From Chromatiales bacterium (GTDB lineage: Bacteria; Pseudomonadota; Gammaproteobacteria; Thiohalomonadales; Thiohalomonadaceae), in NCBI GenBank assembly GCA_003251535.1, contig QKFD01000047.1:1-48268 (forward strand): 48,268 bases of DNA. Direction: 5' to 3'. The notes beneath the pieces were generated by a model. The model was not told where the DNA came from. It did no database searches and worked only from the letters and a program-made list of their open reading frames with translations. The position numbers were made by a program, and so were the translations under genes. This document shows, piece after piece, positions 23,195 through 33,565 of the stretch (position 1 is the stretch's first letter; every line of letters begins with the position of its first letter).

Positions 23195-24634
23195 ATGGGC
23201 GCTGATATGGAGCCCGCAACGGATCCCCTCCGCTACCGCCAGGTGGCTGACCACATTCGGGCGCAGATGGGGCACGGTCTGCTGCGGCCGGGCGATCGCC
23301 TGCCCTCGGTCCGGCGGTTGGCCGCCACCCTGCGGATGAGTGTCTCCACGGTGGTGCAGGGCTATGCCCTACTCCAGGACGAGCGGGTGATCGAGTCGCG
23401 CCCACAATCGGGCTTCTACGTGCGGGAGCTGCGTGCCCATCCGCCACCGCCGGCCATGAGCCGCCCCGTGGCGCGGCCCACGGCGGTCTCCATCAGCCAA
23501 CTGGCGGTCCAGGTGGTACAAGCGAGTGATCGCCCAGGGGTGATCCAGATGGGGACGGCGCTGCCGCGGACCGACTTCCCCGCGGTGCGGCGGCTCCATG
23601 CCCAACTGGCCACCTTGGCACGGCGGCCCGATCCACGCCTCTCCAGCTACGATATTCCGCCGGGATATGCCGGTCTGCGACAGCAGATCGCCCGGCGGGC
23701 GGTGGACGCGGGTCTCATGATCGATCCCGATGAGTTGGTGATCACCACCGGCTGCCAGGAGGCGCTGCTACTCAGCCTGCGCACCGTTGCCCGGGCGGGG
23801 GATACGGTGGTGGTGGAGTCGCCCACCTTCTACGGCACCTTGCAGGCGATCGAGTCTTTGGGGCTCAAGGCGTTGGAGATCCCAACCGACCCGCGCACCG
23901 GCATCAGCCTAGAGGCGCTGCAACTGGCCCTGGAGCAGTGGCGAGTCGCCGCCTGTCTACTGACCCCCAGCTTTAGTAACCCCCTCGGGTCCTGCATGGA
24001 CGACCAGCGCAAGCAGGCGCTGGTACAGATGCTGGAAGAGGCTGGGGTCCCCCTCATCGAAGATGACATCTACGCCGATCTCTACTTCGACGGGACGCGG
24101 CCGCGGGCCGCCAAGGCGTGGGATCGCAGTGGCAACGTGCTGCTCTGCTCTTCACTCTCCAAGACGCTGGATCCAGGTTTGCGGATCGGTTGGGTGGCGG
24201 CGGGTCGCCACCGTGAGGCGGTGACCCACCTCAAGCTGGTCAGCTCCATGGCCAGCGCCACCCTACCTGCCAGGGCAGCGGCGGCCTACCTGGAGGGACC
24301 CGGCCACGACCGCCACCTCCAACTGGTCCGCCGCCTCTATCGTGAGCAGCGGGATCGCCTATTGGAGCAGGTGGCGCGCCAACTGCCGGGTAGTCGCATC
24401 ACCTGTCCCCCGGGGGGATTGGTGGCGTGGTTGGAGCTACCGGCCGGGGTAGATGCCATGACGCTCTATAGCGAATCGATGGCCTCGGGGCTCAGCATCG
24501 CCCCCGGCCCCCTCTTCTCCGCCACCGGTCGCTACCGCCGTTTCATCCGCCTCAACTATGCCGCAGTGGATCACGAGGGGCTGGTGCGGGCCCTGGCCAT
24601 TCTGGGCCGGTTGGCGGCCAGGAGCGGGGTTTAG
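23195..24634 (+). CDS. MocR-family regulator (GntR winged helix + aminotransferase domain)
   Basis: 479 residues. The N-terminal wHTH is GntR-like (YRQVADHIRAQMGHGLLRPG, LPSVRRLAATLRMSVSTVVQ). Residues about 115-479 form a type I aminotransferase domain with SSYDIPPGYAGLRQQIA, TTGCQEALL, TPSFSNPLG, DDIYADLYF and SSLSKTLDPGLRIGW (Lys323 for PLP). MocR proteins bind PLP or a substrate amino acid and often control a neighbouring transporter; the divergent EamA-aminotransferase pair is the likely target. A second start, ATG 23207, is possible. Confidence 0.9.
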   Translation: MGADMEPATDPLRYRQVADHIRAQMGHGLLRPGDRLPSVRRLAATLRMSVSTVVQGYALLQDERVIESRPQSGFYVRELRAHPPPPAMSRPVARPTAVSISQLAVQVVQASDRPGVIQMGTALPRTDFPAVRRLHAQLATLARRPDPRLSSYDIPPGYAGLRQQIARRAVDAGLMIDPDELVITTGCQEALLLSLRTVARAGDTVVVESPTFYGTLQAIESLGLKALEIPTDPRTGISLEALQLALEQWRVAACLLTPSFSNPLGSCMDDQRKQALVQMLEEAGVPLIEDDIYADLYFDGTRPRAAKAWDRSGNVLLCSSLSKTLDPGLRIGWVAAGRHREAVTHLKLVSSMASATLPARAAAAYLEGPGHDRHLQLVRRLYREQRDRLLEQVARQLPGSRITCPPGGLVAWLELPAGVDAMTLYSESMASGLSIAPGPLFSATGRYRRFIRLNYAAVDHEGLVRALAILGRLAARSGV

Positions 24635-25116
24635 GGGTGGGTGAGGTGTGTCGTGCGCCGCCGTTTGGGTCGGTGGCGGTGGCTGTAGAGTGCGCCATTC
24701 GGGTGATCCCTGAATTGCCTAACCTGCACTAACTCCTTAGCATGGAACCGATTTATAACGATCGATGACTCCATGAATCGTCACGCTGCCTGTGCCGCAA
24801 CGTGGGCCGTCATGCCGCCAAGGATGGTCTCTCCAACTGCTCTCCCCTTCGTTTCCGGTGTGCCCCCCCATTGCGTGGTACCCCAGCGGATGGTCGGGGA
24901 GGCGCCGCTTGGCAGCCGCCACGTGGCTGGTCCTCCAGCCACGCTGTACCCCCTCGGGCGTCTGCGCCCCTGCGCCACCCCCTGTGTCGAGGCGATGTGA
25001 CCATCGCACCATGTCCCGCCGGTTTGCCCTCCCGCAGTCAGCGTTTGCGCACTGCGGCCGCGCGGAGCTGCCGGGTCGCGCTGAGATGCGGCGCCCTCTC
25101 CCCAGCGCTCTGGCGG
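24635..25116. other. Gene-free interval of about 480 bases
   Basis: The frame before ATG 25117 stays open back to 24802, but its composition is not protein-like. A 9-bp hairpin CGTGGCTGG/CCAGCCACG (24922-24943, loop TCCT) is present. The segment 24720-24770 is A/T-rich and could hold the promoter of the signalling genes. Confidence 0.45.
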
Positions 25117-25647
25117 ATGGTGTGGTTCTCTCTCTTGCTACTGTTGGCGGGCAATAGTTGGGCCCAGGATGAGGAGCTACGGCGCACCCTGGTGTCAACC
25201 AAGATATTCGGTGCCTTTCTCGCGGCGGACGAGGCGATTGAGGAGAAGACGGGACCCGATGGGGCGCTCCACCTGGTCGTGGTGCACCGCGGTGATCCCC
25301 AAATCCTCCGGACGGTTACCGCCCGTTTAGCTGAACTGGACTCGGTGCGGGGTATCAAGGTGGTGGTGACCGAGATGCTGCTGGTGAAGCTCTCCTCCTA
25401 CCAAGGGCCCCCCATTGCGGGAATCTTTGTGGCCGAGCGGTTGCCCACGCTTCGGCCAGTGATTGCCCTCTCTGCACGCTATCGCGCCCTGATCTTCTCA
25501 CCCTTTGCCGAGGACCTCTCCCGGGGCGCCCACGGCGGGATGTATGTGAGCGATCGCCTGCTGCCAGAGGTGAGCGACAGCGCCCTACGCAACGCGGGTA
25601 TCCAGCTTAAGCAGTTCTTTCTCGGGATAGCCAAGCATGTTCGATAA
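25117..25647 (+). CDS. YfiR-like (DUF4154-type) periplasmic protein
   Basis: The start MVWFSLLLLLAGNSWAQ at 25117 gives a Sec signal; earlier in-frame codons give no sensible protein. 176 residues with VVVHRGDPQILRTVTARL, IFVAERLPTLRPVI, SPFAEDLSRGAHGGMYVSD and RNAGIQLKQFFLGIAKHV. The last part matches the YfiR/DUF4154 end pattern (SDR-x-LP ... ALR-x-x-GI-x-x-K-x-FFL). YfiR proteins sense the periplasm and repress a membrane partner. The gene overlaps the kinase gene by 11 bases, so the two probably act as a pair. Confidence 0.7.
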   Translation: MVWFSLLLLLAGNSWAQDEELRRTLVSTKIFGAFLAADEAIEEKTGPDGALHLVVVHRGDPQILRTVTARLAELDSVRGIKVVVTEMLLVKLSSYQGPPIAGIFVAERLPTLRPVIALSARYRALIFSPFAEDLSRGAHGGMYVSDRLLPEVSDSALRNAGIQLKQFFLGIAKHVR

Positions 25648-27364
25648 GGTGAAACGGCGTCTCGACCAGCTGGCGGCCTCCAGCCCGATGAAGGTGCGCC
25701 TAGCCCTCGTCTACCTATTGAGCGCCGCTGGGCTACTCATCGCCCTGGGGGCCTACTGGTTTCTGAGTATCGAACCCCGCCTGCGTGCTGAAGCCAACAC
25801 CAGCGCCGCCGCCCTCGCCCAGGCCCATAGCCGGAATATCGCCGAGGCGGTGGTGCGTGCCGAGCGAGAGGGCAATCCCGAGCTGCTCAATATCGTATTG
25901 GATGAGATCCTGCTCATCACCGCGCCCAATACCGAGCAGCCATTTATCCGCGGGATAGAGCTTCAGCTAGACACCACCCTGCCGGGGATGGAGACGGTGC
26001 GGCGCGGGAGCTGTAACCACTGTTTTCAGCAGGAGCTACCGCTCTATGCGCCGCGCAGTGGTGAACTCATCGGTGCCGCCCACTTCCTCGCCAGCGACGC
26101 CTTTTATGCCCAGTTGAAACAAGACGTCCGCACCCGCCTCATCATGGGGGCCTTGATCACGCTGCTGGTGATTGGCCTGGGTTGGTGGTCTGTGCTTGGC
26201 CTGTTTGCCCGTCTGCGGGCCAGTGAGGCGCGGGCCCAGGCGGCGGCCAAGGCCAAAGGGGAGTTTCTGGCCACCATGAGCCATGAGATCCGTACCCCGT
26301 TGAACGGCATTCTGGGCATGGTCCACCTGCTCCAGCGGAGTGCGCCGGGTCCCCAGCACGCTGACTATATCGATACCATCGCCAGCTCCAGTAAGACCCT
26401 ATTGGCAGTGGTTGACGATATCCTCGACTTCTCCCAGATAGAGGCGGGCAAGCTGACGCTCAATAGCGAACCGCTCCAGCTGCAACCCCAATTGGAGGCG
26501 GTGCAGCGACTGTTTGAGCCCACCGCCCGAGAGAAGGGGATCGAGGTGTGCTTGGAGATCGCCGCAGATCTGCCCGCCTGGCTCATGGGGGATCCCGTGC
26601 GGCTGCGGCAAGTGCTGCTCAATCTGATGGGGAATGCCCTCAAATTTACCGAGCGCGGACGTATCACCCTCTCTGCCCGGCGACATGAGATGGCGGGTTT
26701 GGCCCGGGTGGAGATCGCGGTGGCCGATACCGGGGTTGGCATCGCAGCAGATAAACAGTTGCAGCTATTTGAGCCCTTCTCCCAGGCCGAGAGCGGGCGT
26801 CGTCGTCGTTATGGCGGGACGGGGCTTGGCCTGGCTATCTGCAAGCGGTTGGTTGACGCAATGGCCGGAGAGATCGGTTTTCACAGCCAACAGGGAAGGG
26901 GCAGCACCTTTTACATCCGCCTGCCGATCCGCTCGGCGCAGCCACCGGTGGCGGAGCTGGCCAAAGAGGTGCTGCCACCAGAACCCAACCGCAGTTTGCG
27001 GGTGCTGGTGGTGGATGACGACCCCATCAACCGGCGGGTTGCCTGTGGCCTCCTTAGCCAGCGGGGTCATGTCTGCACCCAGGCCGTGAATGGACGGGAG
27101 GCGCTCGCCCGGATTGGGGGCGAGGCGTTTGATCTGGTGTTGATGGATCTCCACATGCCGGAGATGGATGGTATCGAGGCGACCCAGGCCATCCGTGCCT
27201 TGGCTGTATGGGAGCGGGCCCACATCCCCATTCTCGCCCTCTCCGCCGATATCATGCCGGAGGAGCGGCAGGCCTGCCTCAATGCCGGTATGGATGGTTT
27301 TATTGCCAAACCGTTTCATCCCGATAAGTTGGAGGCGGAGATGTTGCGGCTCACTGCGGCGTAG
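25637..27364 (+). CDS. Hybrid sensor histidine kinase
   Basis: 575 residues. Two membrane helices (residues 22-43 and 168-188) enclose a periplasmic sensor domain with SCNHC (125-129). The core has TMSHEIRTPLNG (His216), NALKF (N-box), DTGVGIA, GGTGLGLAI and then a receiver domain with VVDDDPINRRV and phospho-Asp504 in MDLHMPEMDG. The paired cysteines could respond to redox state or metal. No separate response regulator is next to it. It is coupled to the YfiR-like gene and probably reads it. Confidence 0.93.
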   Translation: MFDKVKRRLDQLAASSPMKVRLALVYLLSAAGLLIALGAYWFLSIEPRLRAEANTSAAALAQAHSRNIAEAVVRAEREGNPELLNIVLDEILLITAPNTEQPFIRGIELQLDTTLPGMETVRRGSCNHCFQQELPLYAPRSGELIGAAHFLASDAFYAQLKQDVRTRLIMGALITLLVIGLGWWSVLGLFARLRASEARAQAAAKAKGEFLATMSHEIRTPLNGILGMVHLLQRSAPGPQHADYIDTIASSSKTLLAVVDDILDFSQIEAGKLTLNSEPLQLQPQLEAVQRLFEPTAREKGIEVCLEIAADLPAWLMGDPVRLRQVLLNLMGNALKFTERGRITLSARRHEMAGLARVEIAVADTGVGIAADKQLQLFEPFSQAESGRRRRYGGTGLGLAICKRLVDAMAGEIGFHSQQGRGSTFYIRLPIRSAQPPVAELAKEVLPPEPNRSLRVLVVDDDPINRRVACGLLSQRGHVCTQAVNGREALARIGGEAFDLVLMDLHMPEMDGIEATQAIRALAVWERAHIPILALSADIMPEERQACLNAGMDGFIAKPFHPDKLEAEMLRLTAA

Positions 27365-27390
27365 GCCGCCTTTCATTGGTGGGCCAAGCA

Positions 27391-27421
27391 CCCATTTCCC
27401 CGTACCCATATATGAAATGGG
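27391..27421 (+). other. Inverted repeat after the kinase gene
   Basis: CCCATTTC (27391-27398) pairs with GAAATGGG (27414-27421), loop 15. It lies 30-60 bases after the kinase stop; no T-run follows. Could be a weak terminator. Confidence 0.35.
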
Positions 27422-27547
27422 GCGTCAGGGGGGCAGATGGATACTTGCCCAACGCCTCGCGGTGTGGGAAAACGTGGGCTCCGTGCCACCCTGCTGGGGG
27501 CCATCGGACGTTCATACCGTTTAATTACAAGGAGTAGAGGAGAACCC

Positions 27548-28024
27548 ATGTACGCACGTCTACTGCCCCTGCTGTTACTCATCGCCCCCCTGGCCGCCCC
27601 GGCCACCGAGTCTGAGGTCCGTCAATGTAGTTGGGAGGGGGATCTCTATCGCCTGGACCTGACCATTGGGGCCGGTAACGATCCGGCGGCGGTGGTGGGT
27701 AAGCTCAGCCAGCTGTTGGCAACCGCTCAGGCCTGCACCAACCCCGACTGCCTACCGGAGGCCGCTCAGCGTCCTCGGCTCATCAGTGGGGTGGTAGAGC
27801 AGCAGCTCTATTGGGATGCGGAAGTGGAGGGGGCGCGTTACTACGGCGATCTGCTCGTGGGCCGCCAGCCGGCCGAGCTAGTGGTGGAGGGCATGACCGG
27901 GGGGGCCACCCTCGCCATCGGTGCTGCGGGGGCCGAGGTGGAGCAGATCACCTTGGAGCACTTCGCGGGTTGCAGCGATCCGGCCCAACTGGCCGCTGAT
28001 CCCAAGGCCGGGGCCCAGATGTAA
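27548..28024 (+). CDS. Secreted periplasmic protein of unknown function
   Basis: The start ATG 27548 (MYARLLPLLLLIAPLAAPATES) has AGAGGAGA upstream. 158 residues. After the signal peptide come four cysteines, CSWEGDLYRLDLTIG, ACTNPDCLPEA and GCSDPAQL, probably in disulfides. No recognised domain. It is encoded between the kinase and the GGDEF gene, converging with the latter. Confidence 0.75.
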   Translation: MYARLLPLLLLIAPLAAPATESEVRQCSWEGDLYRLDLTIGAGNDPAAVVGKLSQLLATAQACTNPDCLPEAAQRPRLISGVVEQQLYWDAEVEGARYYGDLLVGRQPAELVVEGMTGGATLAIGAAGAEVEQITLEHFAGCSDPAQLAADPKAGAQM

Positions 28025-28049
28025 GCCGGTGTTGGGGTATTACGCACGT

Positions 28050-29567
28050 TTACCCCTCACGCGGAGGGGTTGGCGTGCCGTGTTGCGGTCGGTAGAAGCA
28101 GAAGCGCCCTTTGCCGAGGGCCTTGGCCTGGTACATCGCCTCATCGGCAGCGTGTAGCAGCGTCTCCACGCTATTGGCATCCGTAGGGGCGAGCGCAATC
28201 CCGATGCTGGCGCTGAGTAGTAGCACCTGTTCATCCACCTCGAACGGCTCAGCACACAGATGCACCAGCTTGGCGGCGAGCGCCGCTGCCGAGTCCTCCG
28301 CGGCATCCTCCATGAGTACGACAAATTCATCACCCCCATAGCGGGCCAGCGTATCGTGGCCACGTAGGTGGGTGCGTAGCCGCTCTGCCACGGCCTTGAG
28401 AAGGTGATCGCCGACGGAGTGGCCAAGGCTGTCGTTGATCGGTTTGAAGCCGTCGAGATCGATAAATAGCACGGCCACCTGGATACCACGCCGCTGCACC
28501 AGCGAGAGGGCCATGGCACTGCGCTCGCCGAAGAGGGCGCGGTTGGGCAGGCCCGTTAACACATCGTAGTTGGCGAGCATTGCCACCCGCTCCTGCATCC
28601 GCCGGAACTCGCCCTCCAGGCGTCCGAACTCATCGTCCCCTAGCTCCGGCGGGGCCGTGGCGAGATCCCCGGTCTCGGCCATCCGTTGGACATGGCGGGT
28701 GAGCTGCTCTACGGGCCGTAGCACCATGAGACGCAACCACAGCAGTGTGGCAGCGAGTACCACTATCCCGGTCAGCACCATCAGCTCTAAGGCGTAGGTA
28801 GTCACCTCTCTCCCGAGGGTGGTGGCCTCCTGGGGTAGCGCGGCCAGCAGTTTGAACAAGAGGTTACCCCGTAGATCGGTCACCACTGTCTGGACCCAGA
28901 GTGTCTGATCGGCGGCGACCTGCTCTTCATCGACCGGGGCAATGGGTTGGAGCGTCAGGGAGAGGTCCAGCTGGTGGCCCAGGGCCTCCAAGCGCTCCGC
29001 GGTGAGGAGCCTGCCCATTATCAGCGTGCCGTGGTTGGGTCCCTGCTGGGTGGAGGTGAGGATGGGCTCGGCGGTAATCCACATCGGGCCGTGGGTGGAG
29101 GCGATGAAGCCGCTGGCACCGGCCATAGGATCAGGACGCGCCAGGAGGGGGTGAGTAGGGGGGAGTCCGCCGGGGATCAGGTCATCCAGAGCGATGGGCG
29201 TGAGTTCGGGTAGAAGCAGGAGCTGGCCGGCAAACAGCTGACCTTTGACATCGAAATAGAGGATGACTTCGAGATCCAGGGTCTCCCAGGTGCTAGGCAC
29301 TAGATTGGCTTTTACATAGGCCGGATCGCGCTGTTCAGCGAAGTGCCAAGTGTCGTCCCAGTATGCCCAGTCGCGGTTGTGGCGGGAGAGATCCGTCAGC
29401 TCTTGCTGGAGGGCCCGCTGGATCCGCTTGACGGTGGCATCAACTTGACGCTGCTCCAGCTGGGCAAAGCCACTCCCCACCACCACATGCAGCAGATAGC
29501 CGTGGAGGGCCGTGAGGACGGCAAAGAGCGCTATCAAGGTGAGAAGGACCTTGCGCTGAATGGACAT
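28050..29567 (-). CDS. CHASE4-like sensor diguanylate cyclase (GGDEF)
   Basis: 505 residues. N-terminal span (KVLLTLIALFAVLTALHGYLL), a periplasmic CHASE4-type domain with HNRDWAYWDDTWHF, second span near residues 255-280, HAMP-like segment, then a GGDEF domain (YDVLTGLPNRALFGERSAMA ... YGGDEFVVLMED near residue 408). The intact GGDEF signature and no EAL domain indicate c-di-GMP synthesis. An RxxD-type inhibitory site was not clearly found. The YfiR-like gene nearby also belongs to c-di-GMP-type signalling families. Confidence 0.92.
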   Translation of the reverse strand: MSIQRKVLLTLIALFAVLTALHGYLLHVVVGSGFAQLEQRQVDATVKRIQRALQQELTDLSRHNRDWAYWDDTWHFAEQRDPAYVKANLVPSTWETLDLEVILYFDVKGQLFAGQLLLLPELTPIALDDLIPGGLPPTHPLLARPDPMAGASGFIASTHGPMWITAEPILTSTQQGPNHGTLIMGRLLTAERLEALGHQLDLSLTLQPIAPVDEEQVAADQTLWVQTVVTDLRGNLLFKLLAALPQEATTLGREVTTYALELMVLTGIVVLAATLLWLRLMVLRPVEQLTRHVQRMAETGDLATAPPELGDDEFGRLEGEFRRMQERVAMLANYDVLTGLPNRALFGERSAMALSLVQRRGIQVAVLFIDLDGFKPINDSLGHSVGDHLLKAVAERLRTHLRGHDTLARYGGDEFVVLMEDAAEDSAAALAAKLVHLCAEPFEVDEQVLLLSASIGIALAPTDANSVETLLHAADEAMYQAKALGKGRFCFYRPQHGTPTPPREG

Positions 29568-29818
29568 GGCAATGCCACCATTAAGTTATCCCGTTGATGG
29601 TACCACCGAGCCATCGTCAGGTAACTCGCCTTAAAACGGCGTTGGCGCCGGCGCCCCCTGTCAGGTTAGCCAAATCAGGGGCGGTGGGCCGAGGGGGGCA
29701 ACCGTCCAGCACTCAGGCACCTTAGCCAAGGCAGAAAGATCCACTCAAAAGGGGTAGAATTCCCCCGCCGGTTACACCGGACCGGTACCGCTCTTTTCAA
29801 CAGATAGAGGCAACTTGA
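29568..29818. other. Divergent upstream region of the GGDEF gene and the small basic-protein gene
   Basis: 250 bases, no gene. It contains a G/C palindrome TTGGCGCCGGCGCC near 29642 and no clear operator. Confidence 0.4.
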
Positions 29819-29995
29819 ATGGCCAAGAAACGTAAATCGGCGCCCACCCTGCTGACCCGCTGGCGCAACCCCCTGCACGATCACCCACTCATGAAGAAAG
29901 GTGCGGTCCACGAGAAGGGACACAAGGCCGAGCGGCGCCAGAACAAGGTCCGTCTCATGCGGCAGTGGGATGACCCCAGTCGGCTTGTAGCCTGA
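29819..29995 (+). CDS. 58-residue very basic conserved-type protein
   Basis: ATG 29819 after AGAGG. The product begins MAKKRKSAPTLLTRWRNPLH and goes on with DHPLMKKGAVHEKGHKAERR; it is rich in Lys, Arg and His with no hydrophobic segment. It may bind nucleic acid. I recall similar small basic proteins in gammaproteobacteria but cannot name a function. Short, so easily missed by gene callers. Confidence 0.7.
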   Translation: MAKKRKSAPTLLTRWRNPLHDHPLMKKGAVHEKGHKAERRQNKVRLMRQWDDPSRLVA

Positions 29996-30168
29996 GCCAA
30001 TTGCGGTCATCCCATTGAGCAATATGGATATTTATCGGCAGAGCTGCTGTTAGCCGCGGCCTGCCAAGCCCCTCAGCGTCTACCTGCTGGCAACACCGCG
30101 ATATCGGAGTCACCCGCTTTCCGGTACAATCCGCCGCCATTTACCCCCCTTCACCCGGTAACTCCCTC

Positions 30169-31989
<1,821 letters not shown>

Positions 31990-32039
31990 CCCTTCCGCCC
32001 CTCCTCCCCATGTGCTTGGGGAGCGCAGGGCGTGAAGTC

Positions 32040-32076
32040 AGAGGGCCCCGGCTGGTACTGCTAGCCGGGGCCCTCT
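32040..32076. terminator. Strong hairpin between convergent typA and hemJ
   Basis: A perfect 14-bp stem AGAGGGCCCCGGCT / AGCCGGGGCCCTCT with a nine-base loop. No T-run follows, but its place between two convergent gene ends suggests bidirectional termination. Confidence 0.65.
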
Positions 32077-32096
32077 CCGCTTGGGGAGGCCCATTT

Positions 32097-32522
32097 TCAG
32101 AAGGGTTTGACGATGACCAGGATGACCACGCTCACTAAAATGAGCACTGGAAACTCATTGAACCAGCGATACCAGACATGCCCGTGGCGATTGCGATCCG
32201 CGGCAAAATCCGCCACCAGGCGGCCGCAGTAGATGTGGTAACCGATGAGGATGGCCACCAATAAGAGCTTGGTGTGCAGCCAGCCAGAGCGACTCCAGGC
32301 CGCCCAGGCGTAGTCGTAGAGCAACCACACCCCCATGGCCGTAGCCACCACCGCGCTCGGCGTCATGATGCCGCGATAGAGCTTGCGCTCCATCACCTTG
32401 AAGCGCTCCTTGCTGATGGTGTCCTCACTCATGGCGTGATAGACAAAGAGCCGCGGCAGATAAAACAGCGCCGCAAACCAGGTGATGACGGCGATCAGAT
32501 GAAACGATTTGATCCAGAGCAT
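32097..32522 (-). CDS. hemJ: Protoporphyrinogen oxidase HemJ
   Basis: 141 residues with four membrane helices. MLWIKSFHLIAVITWFAALF, YLPRLFVYHAM and KLYRGIMTPSAVVATAMGVW are strong HemJ (TIGR00701) marks, with conserved His8 and a Lys/Arg-rich loop. HemJ makes protoporphyrin IX in heme synthesis in bacteria lacking HemG/HemY. It lies one base after the thioredoxin-like gene on the same strand, so they form an operon. Confidence 0.93.
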   Translation of the reverse strand: MLWIKSFHLIAVITWFAALFYLPRLFVYHAMSEDTISKERFKVMERKLYRGIMTPSAVVATAMGVWLLYDYAWAAWSRSGWLHTKLLLVAILIGYHIYCGRLVADFAADRNRHGHVWYRWFNEFPVLILVSVVILVIVKPF

Positions 32523-32523
32523 C

Positions 32524-33039
32524 TCACCCCACCTTGGTCTTCAGCATTGCTTGAATCCGCTGCTCCAGCTGTCCCATATCCAGCTCTCCCAAGGTGTGCT
32601 GGACGATGCGCCCATCCGGTGAAATAAGGAATGAGGTCGGGGTCAAACTGACGTTGCCGAAGGCCGCGGCGGCACTCCCCTGGAGATCATGGGCCACGGT
32701 GTAGGGGAGTTGGCGCTGGCGCACCATCTCCGCCACATGGTTGGGGTCGTCATAGGGCATGGCGATGGCCAAGATCTTGAAGCCCTGGGGGGCAAACATC
32801 TGGTAAAGCTCCACCAGGTGGGGCATCTCCGCTACGCAGCCGGGGCAGGTAGTGGCCCAGAAGGTGACCAATACCGGTTTACCGCGATAGTCGGCCAGAT
32901 TGACCGGCTTGCCATCCAAGCTGGTCAGCGCCAGCGGCGGCGCCGTCTGTAGTCCACTGGAGGGCGAGAGCCACAGCCAGGCGACCGCAGAGATAAGCGC
33001 GAGGCCGCAGATGGCAAAAAAAATCTCTTTTGCTTTCAC
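32524..33039 (-). CDS. Membrane-anchored thioredoxin-like protein (TlpA/ResA type)
   Basis: 171 residues. An N-terminal helix (IFFAICGLALISAVAWLWL) anchors it in the membrane with the domain in the periplasm. The fold shows VLVTFWATTCPGCVAEMPHL, with active-site CPGC, and later LTPTSFLISPDGRIV (cis-Pro loop). TlpA/ResA proteins reduce disulfides, often for cytochrome maturation. Operon with hemJ makes a heme-related role sensible, but that is inference. Confidence 0.9.
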   Translation of the reverse strand: MKAKEIFFAICGLALISAVAWLWLSPSSGLQTAPPLALTSLDGKPVNLADYRGKPVLVTFWATTCPGCVAEMPHLVELYQMFAPQGFKILAIAMPYDDPNHVAEMVRQRQLPYTVAHDLQGSAAAAFGNVSLTPTSFLISPDGRIVQHTLGELDMGQLEQRIQAMLKTKVG

Positions 33040-33565
33040 TCTATTAGCGTCCTTTGGCAGTGTGCTGAGAGAGGTATTCTAGCGGGATCTCAGGGCGCGG
33101 TGGCGCCTGTATATCGGGTGGGTCAAGAACATAGGGACGGTGGCGCCACAGAAAAAACAAAATCATGTCGTCGTGGACACAAGGCAGGGGTAGAGGGCGC
33201 ATGAAAATAGCTGAAAAAGCTGTCATTTCTGACAGGGTTCAAAGAGAAGTCCTTATGCTAAGGTGATTTCCCCGATGGGACTGAGGTCGCCGCGATGGTG
33301 ATGATGGCAGTCGGGTGAGATCCAGTAGTGGGAGGGCGTTGTGGCGCTAAGCCCGTGGTGGCCCTGATCCATTAGGAATCGTTTGGTGTAGCTGTGGGTC
33401 ATTCCGCTGCCCAAGTGGGATGTTGCCGTTTCCCCGGGGCCATACACTCCCTTCACTGGATCCCTTACACATGTAGCCAGAGACCGCCGGTTGGGGAGTA
33501 AGTTTCATTACTGCCCGCCGTAGATCCTACGTCGCTGCACGCAGGCAGCCACTTTCGAGGTTTTT
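33040..33565. other. Gene-free interval of about 525 bases upstream of the surface locus
   Basis: It contains the promoter of the minus-strand thioredoxin gene and of the plus-strand surface locus. I searched for GEMM-type riboswitch marks and found none. A/T-rich tracts near 33150-33170 and 33205-33230 could be promoter elements. Confidence 0.45.

Noticed and set aside
24802-25116. N-terminal extension of the YfiR-like protein
   Set aside because: No signal, odd Arg/Pro-rich composition, and a clear signal peptide starts at 25117.
33040-33565. Possible riboswitch before the surface locus
   Set aside because: I looked for GEMM and similar consensus marks and found none; only ordinary A/T-rich tracts.
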